A stretch of DNA of 64,000 nt from Taeniopygia guttata (Eukaryota > Chordata > Aves > Passeriformes > Estrildidae): the NCBI RefSeq assembly GCF_048771995.1, contig NC_133027.1:55799501-55863500 (forward strand), read 5' to 3'. Both the position numbers and the translations under genes were made by a program. Positions 26,313 to 64,000 of the stretch are shown piece by piece (position 1 is the stretch's first letter; every line of letters begins with the position of its first letter). A model generated the notes under the pieces. The model had not been told where the DNA came from and did no database searches. It was given only the letters and a program-made list of their open reading frames with translations.

Positions 26313-29300
26313 CTGGAAGAAAAAATGATATGGAAGGTCACATAAGCATTTGTAACAGATACCATGCCAATGTTACATCAGAGTCAGAAAGTAACTATCT
26401 AAGAAGGGTTCTTTTAACAAGAAGGGAAGGTTATTTAATTTTAAAAATGTTGCATTGACTAAAACCCCCTTCAGTCATTAGGCATATAGTACTACACTTT
26501 CTCAAAGTACTCATCTTGCTTTACAGCATTTCTTCCCGCCCCAAAATTCTCATTTTAATTGCAACCACTTGTACAGTTTACTGAAAATTTTAATCCACAA
26601 CCTAGAGCATAAATAAAAAAGGAAGGTACTTGTTCAATTCAGCAATCCTTCAGAATTAGAATGCAGTATCTTTTACTTTTATTAGAGAAAACAAGTCTAC
26701 ACCAAGAATACTGCAGCAGTCATCAGAGCTTCCATTGCCTCAAAAACAACTGCAAAACTGCAAAATTCATTGCATGACTCCATTGACTTAGCACAGGAGA
26801 GCTAAATATTTTCCCTAAAGTTTAACTGAAAGGCATCATCAGTCAAACAAGTCTCCAGGTCTGACACAAAAGTAGCACAGAGAAATATCCTCTTTTATTC
26901 TCTCACAAGCATTGAAGACCAGGAACCTGTAAACTCAGGTTTACAGGTTTTAAACCAGGAACTTGACAAACTCAGACAAGAACAATTGACACACTCTAGT
27001 CCTTTGCAAACAGCCATTCCACAACATGTATGTTTCTCAAGAATGCAAAAAACCACCCTCAGACAATGGAAGGAATTCTCTGAATGCTTTTTTTCCCTAA
27101 ATAAAATTTTAACAAATTGATGAAAGAACAGAATCAACTTTTCAGCTGGTCACTAGTGTAGAGACATGGTGCAAACCTGCCAAGGTAATTTTTCCCCTGT
27201 GACCCAGTCCCCTCTAAAAAGATGTAATTACTTCTATGGGATAGGTTGTGTTGAACACTGATTTTGGATTAAGGTCGCATGAAGAACCTGGCACATTCTA
27301 CACACATGTAAGGGAAGAGGCAATCCCTGCTTCTAAGACCTTTAAATTCACACTGATTAATAATGAATTCAAAAAGTGACAGTAACACAAAGAATAGTAA
27401 AACCCTGCAAATCCAAACCATCTGTTCTGCTGTTTCAGTGTCTCTTTCTACCTTAGATCCTGTGATGGAAGTGCTGAAAATATGCAAGGAGTGGTTTGAG
27501 TGTGCATGTTTTATGTTGCTGTGTACCAAGAGACCAGTGAAATCACCCAGACCATAGGCATTCTCCTTACTGCAAACAGCTCTCACAAAAGTGATGTGCA
27601 TTTTTTCAAGCCTTCTAGAACATTTATGTGATGTGGGGACTAATCAACACCTCCCTGTCTCACAGTTCAGTACAGATCCCTGTCCTCTCCTGTGCTTTTA
27701 AAACAAAACTGGAGCATACATGTTAAACTCATTTTCAGTATCACTAAGCAACAAAGCCATGAAACAAACCCAACTGAATGCAGAAATAAAAGTACAATGA
27801 AAAACCAGACATTTGTGTGGTATTTCTTATTTTTGGTGCTTTTCCCCAGCTGTCCCACACAAGCAACACAATCTCCAGTGTTATTTTTAGTTTCTAGCAT
27901 TATCTTATGTCAAAGTAATTTTTAAAAGTATTAATGCTAATATGAATATCCAGGTGAGTGCTCATCCAGCACTTCCAAACATGATCCATGTTTTTTCCTG
28001 GTCCGTATATTTATTAACAAAAAAATATTAATTTCTTTTTCAAACACAGAATAATCTGACCAAATCTGAAGAAATTTTCTGCAGACAGCCCAAACTCAGT
28101 TCTACTGTATTTTGCATCCTGAAAAATGATGCAAATTTACATGCTGAGAAGCTCAGAGAAAAACTAGCCAGAAAACACTGTCTAAACACACATGACCATA
28201 ACAAGCATTGTAGTTCTAATACAATCTGTACAAGGTCAGGAAGGGAATTGGAACCACTTTGACAGAGAAGATGGATGAACTTCCTGTCTGCAGGCAAAAG
28301 GCAGGCCATCCTACTCTCATACTCCCCATGGCACTCAACATTGCTGCTCTATGCATACAGTGGGAGTTCAGGACAAGCTCTCAGCAGGGTTATGTGTACA
28401 GCTATGAGACCAAATAATTCTGCCAGCAGATGTGAAAAACTCTTGCCCCAACAGCCCACCACAGGTTTAACTGACCATATCCATGTCAACATCAGGCAAT
28501 GGACATTAGCTCTCCCCTTCCTCAGCCACACACTCTCATTATGATCCAGATGTTAAGAAAAAAGAGACTTGTAGGCAGATTAAATAAACTAAGGCTTTAG
28601 TCTATGTCTTTCCGCTGAAAACATGCATCTGTGATCAGACTAGCTCAGGAAGTGCCCAATTCCTTAATAATGGTCATGCTCCATGGAGCAGCATTCAATA
28701 GATGTACTTCATATCCTCTCAACTGATACTTGAATCTTTTCTCTTCTGAATCCCAGAAGTGATACTCAACAGTTATATCTTCAGCTTTTAGAAAATTCAG
28801 GCACAGCAATAAAATAGATCATTTTAACACAACAGATTATCAGGATTATGTGAAAAACACCCTCCCCTCTAGTAGCTTACACCAAATTTGGAATCAAGTC
28901 AGTGTCTCATTTTTCATATATTCCTGGCATTTCATGGCTGTGCTCAAGTTTTCTGAAGCTGCAGACTGAAATTTATAATGGCTAGTTTCCTTGGGTAAAT
29001 AATGTTGTTCAATAGTAAGGGAATGCCTGCCTGCACAGGACGTAGAAGCCTCTTGTCCCTGGGCCACAACCACCCTTGTATAAAATACTGAACTGGGGAA
29101 ATAAGAATCATGACTACTCTCATTTCTTTAAAACATATAAAATGTATTTCTTTTACCTTGTCTCCCCCTTCGTCAACATTGATCAAAGTGCATATTAGAA
29201 GCTCAAACTTGTACTAAACCAATTTTCCTTCTTGAGATGTAACACAATAACACTGCTGCTCTTCCAGCTAAATACAGAGGCTAGTCAGTAAAAAAATCAG

Positions 29301-30183
29301 AAGCCTAATGAAAGCTTAAACCCCTGGTTTTTACATTTCTTTATAAAACTCTCCCATTGAGATAACTATTTAACCAATAACAAACCCATCAATTTTGAAA
29401 AAAACCTGAAGCTCAAGTCTCATACTAACAATGTGACAAGCATTGGAAATCTGAAGATTTACACCCCCAAATGGTTACAGAGCTTTAAGACATCAGCCTA
29501 TAATGAGTGCAAGAGCAGATTTATTCAGTGTTCGACCTGCTTTTTATATTGAATACATTAGGGAGAACCGTGTTTTTTTCCTTTTTTTTTTTCCTCAACC
29601 TAGAAAGGAGGGCCTAATAAACTAATATGACTTCAAATAGCTGATAAAAGGCTTTAAAACTTGAGCTTTTACATTGACCTTCTTGCCTGGGAAAATGATA
29701 AAAGGCCAAAAATCTCAGTGTGTTTAGGATTAAGGATTAGCTGACTAAACTGAAACGTCCAAGTGTGTCCTCTCATTACTGAAAACTACACAGTCTTCCC
29801 ACTAAACAAGGAAGATGTTAGGCAAGAACTATAATTGTGCAGGTAAGCAGAAAAGTGTGACACATCCTTCATATTTTGCAGAAATAGCCCAAACCCACTT
29901 CAATATAAACTATAACAACTTGCCCAGACATTGTAGAAAATGCTGTGAGTATTGTGACAAAACTGGGAGACATATATAGGAACATCTGCAACTGAAATTC
30001 ATGTCAGATTAGACCTAAGATAAAAAAATCTTATACTAGTAGTCTTCTATTAGCACCTGTTTCAATTCACCCTTCTGGGAATCCCTATCTTAAAGATGCC
30101 CCAGATTTTTCAGCTGAAAAGACATGAATGCAACAGAAAACAGATACCACGTTTTCCTGTGTTAATTATCTACATAAGCTTAC
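26313..30183 (-). other. EPB41L2: EPB41L2 intron within the 3' UTR
   Basis: A 3.9 kb intron from donor GTAAGC (30183 downward) to the acceptor before 26312. I see no repeat or nested gene. Because the stop codon lies only about 31 bases before the donor, this junction should not trigger nonsense-mediated decay. Confidence 0.7.
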
Positions 30184-30214
30184 CTGAAGTATTTGCTTGA
30201 GGGTATTTTTGATT

Positions 30215-63947
<33,733 letters not shown>

Positions 63948-64000
63948 CTAAACATGGGAAATATCTGATTGTTAATCTCAATTAAGTTCATGTAAGCAAA

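Overview
This window looks like a piece of a bird nuclear genome. It is AT-rich and gene-sparse, its genes have introns with GT-AG splice sites, and its recognisable interspersed repeats are CR1 LINE fragments. One LTR fragment also resembles songbird elements, but I did not prove that. There is no sign of bacterial, organellar or viral-genome organisation. Two vertebrate genes can be read: SMLR1 on the + strand and EPB41L2 (protein 4.1G) on the - strand. In human (6q23) these two genes are also neighbours in tail-to-tail arrangement, which supports both calls.

Layout. Positions 1-17000 are intergenic, with one ancient CR1 copy and one short CR1 remnant. SMLR1 occupies about 17115-20800 in two coding exons that encode a 95-residue single-pass membrane protein. 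A 4.2 kb gap follows. EPB41L2 then fills the rest of the window on the - strand, with its polyadenylation signal at 25060-25065. Fourteen constitutive-looking coding exons and one large optional exon lie between 30215 and 63947. The gene runs off the right edge, so the N-terminal region, most of the F1 lobe of the FERM domain and the main promoters are missing.

The EPB41L2 exons encode, in order: the end of FERM lobe F1, lobes F2 and F3, the FERM-adjacent region, a variable U2 region, the spectrin-actin-binding domain, the acidic U3 region and the C-terminal domain. Spliced without the optional exon, they give the last 721 codons in one open frame with all intron phases matching. This agrees with my memory of a human protein of about 1005 residues.

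The most interesting part is 46400-49500. A 633-base phase 0-0 exon encodes 211 residues ending in a long hydrophobic hairpin-like segment, which could turn this peripheral membrane-skeleton adaptor into a membrane-embedded form. Next in transcript order is the 63-base exon (the counterpart of 4.1R exon 16) that completes the spectrin-actin-binding domain. It is followed within 135 bases by four TGCATG motifs, the Rbfox splicing-enhancer element. An intronic CpG island near 39.2-39.8 kb carries an excellent CTCF motif and a possible extra phase 0-0 exon. SMLR1 has HNF4-like sites just upstream of its start, in keeping with liver expression in mammals.
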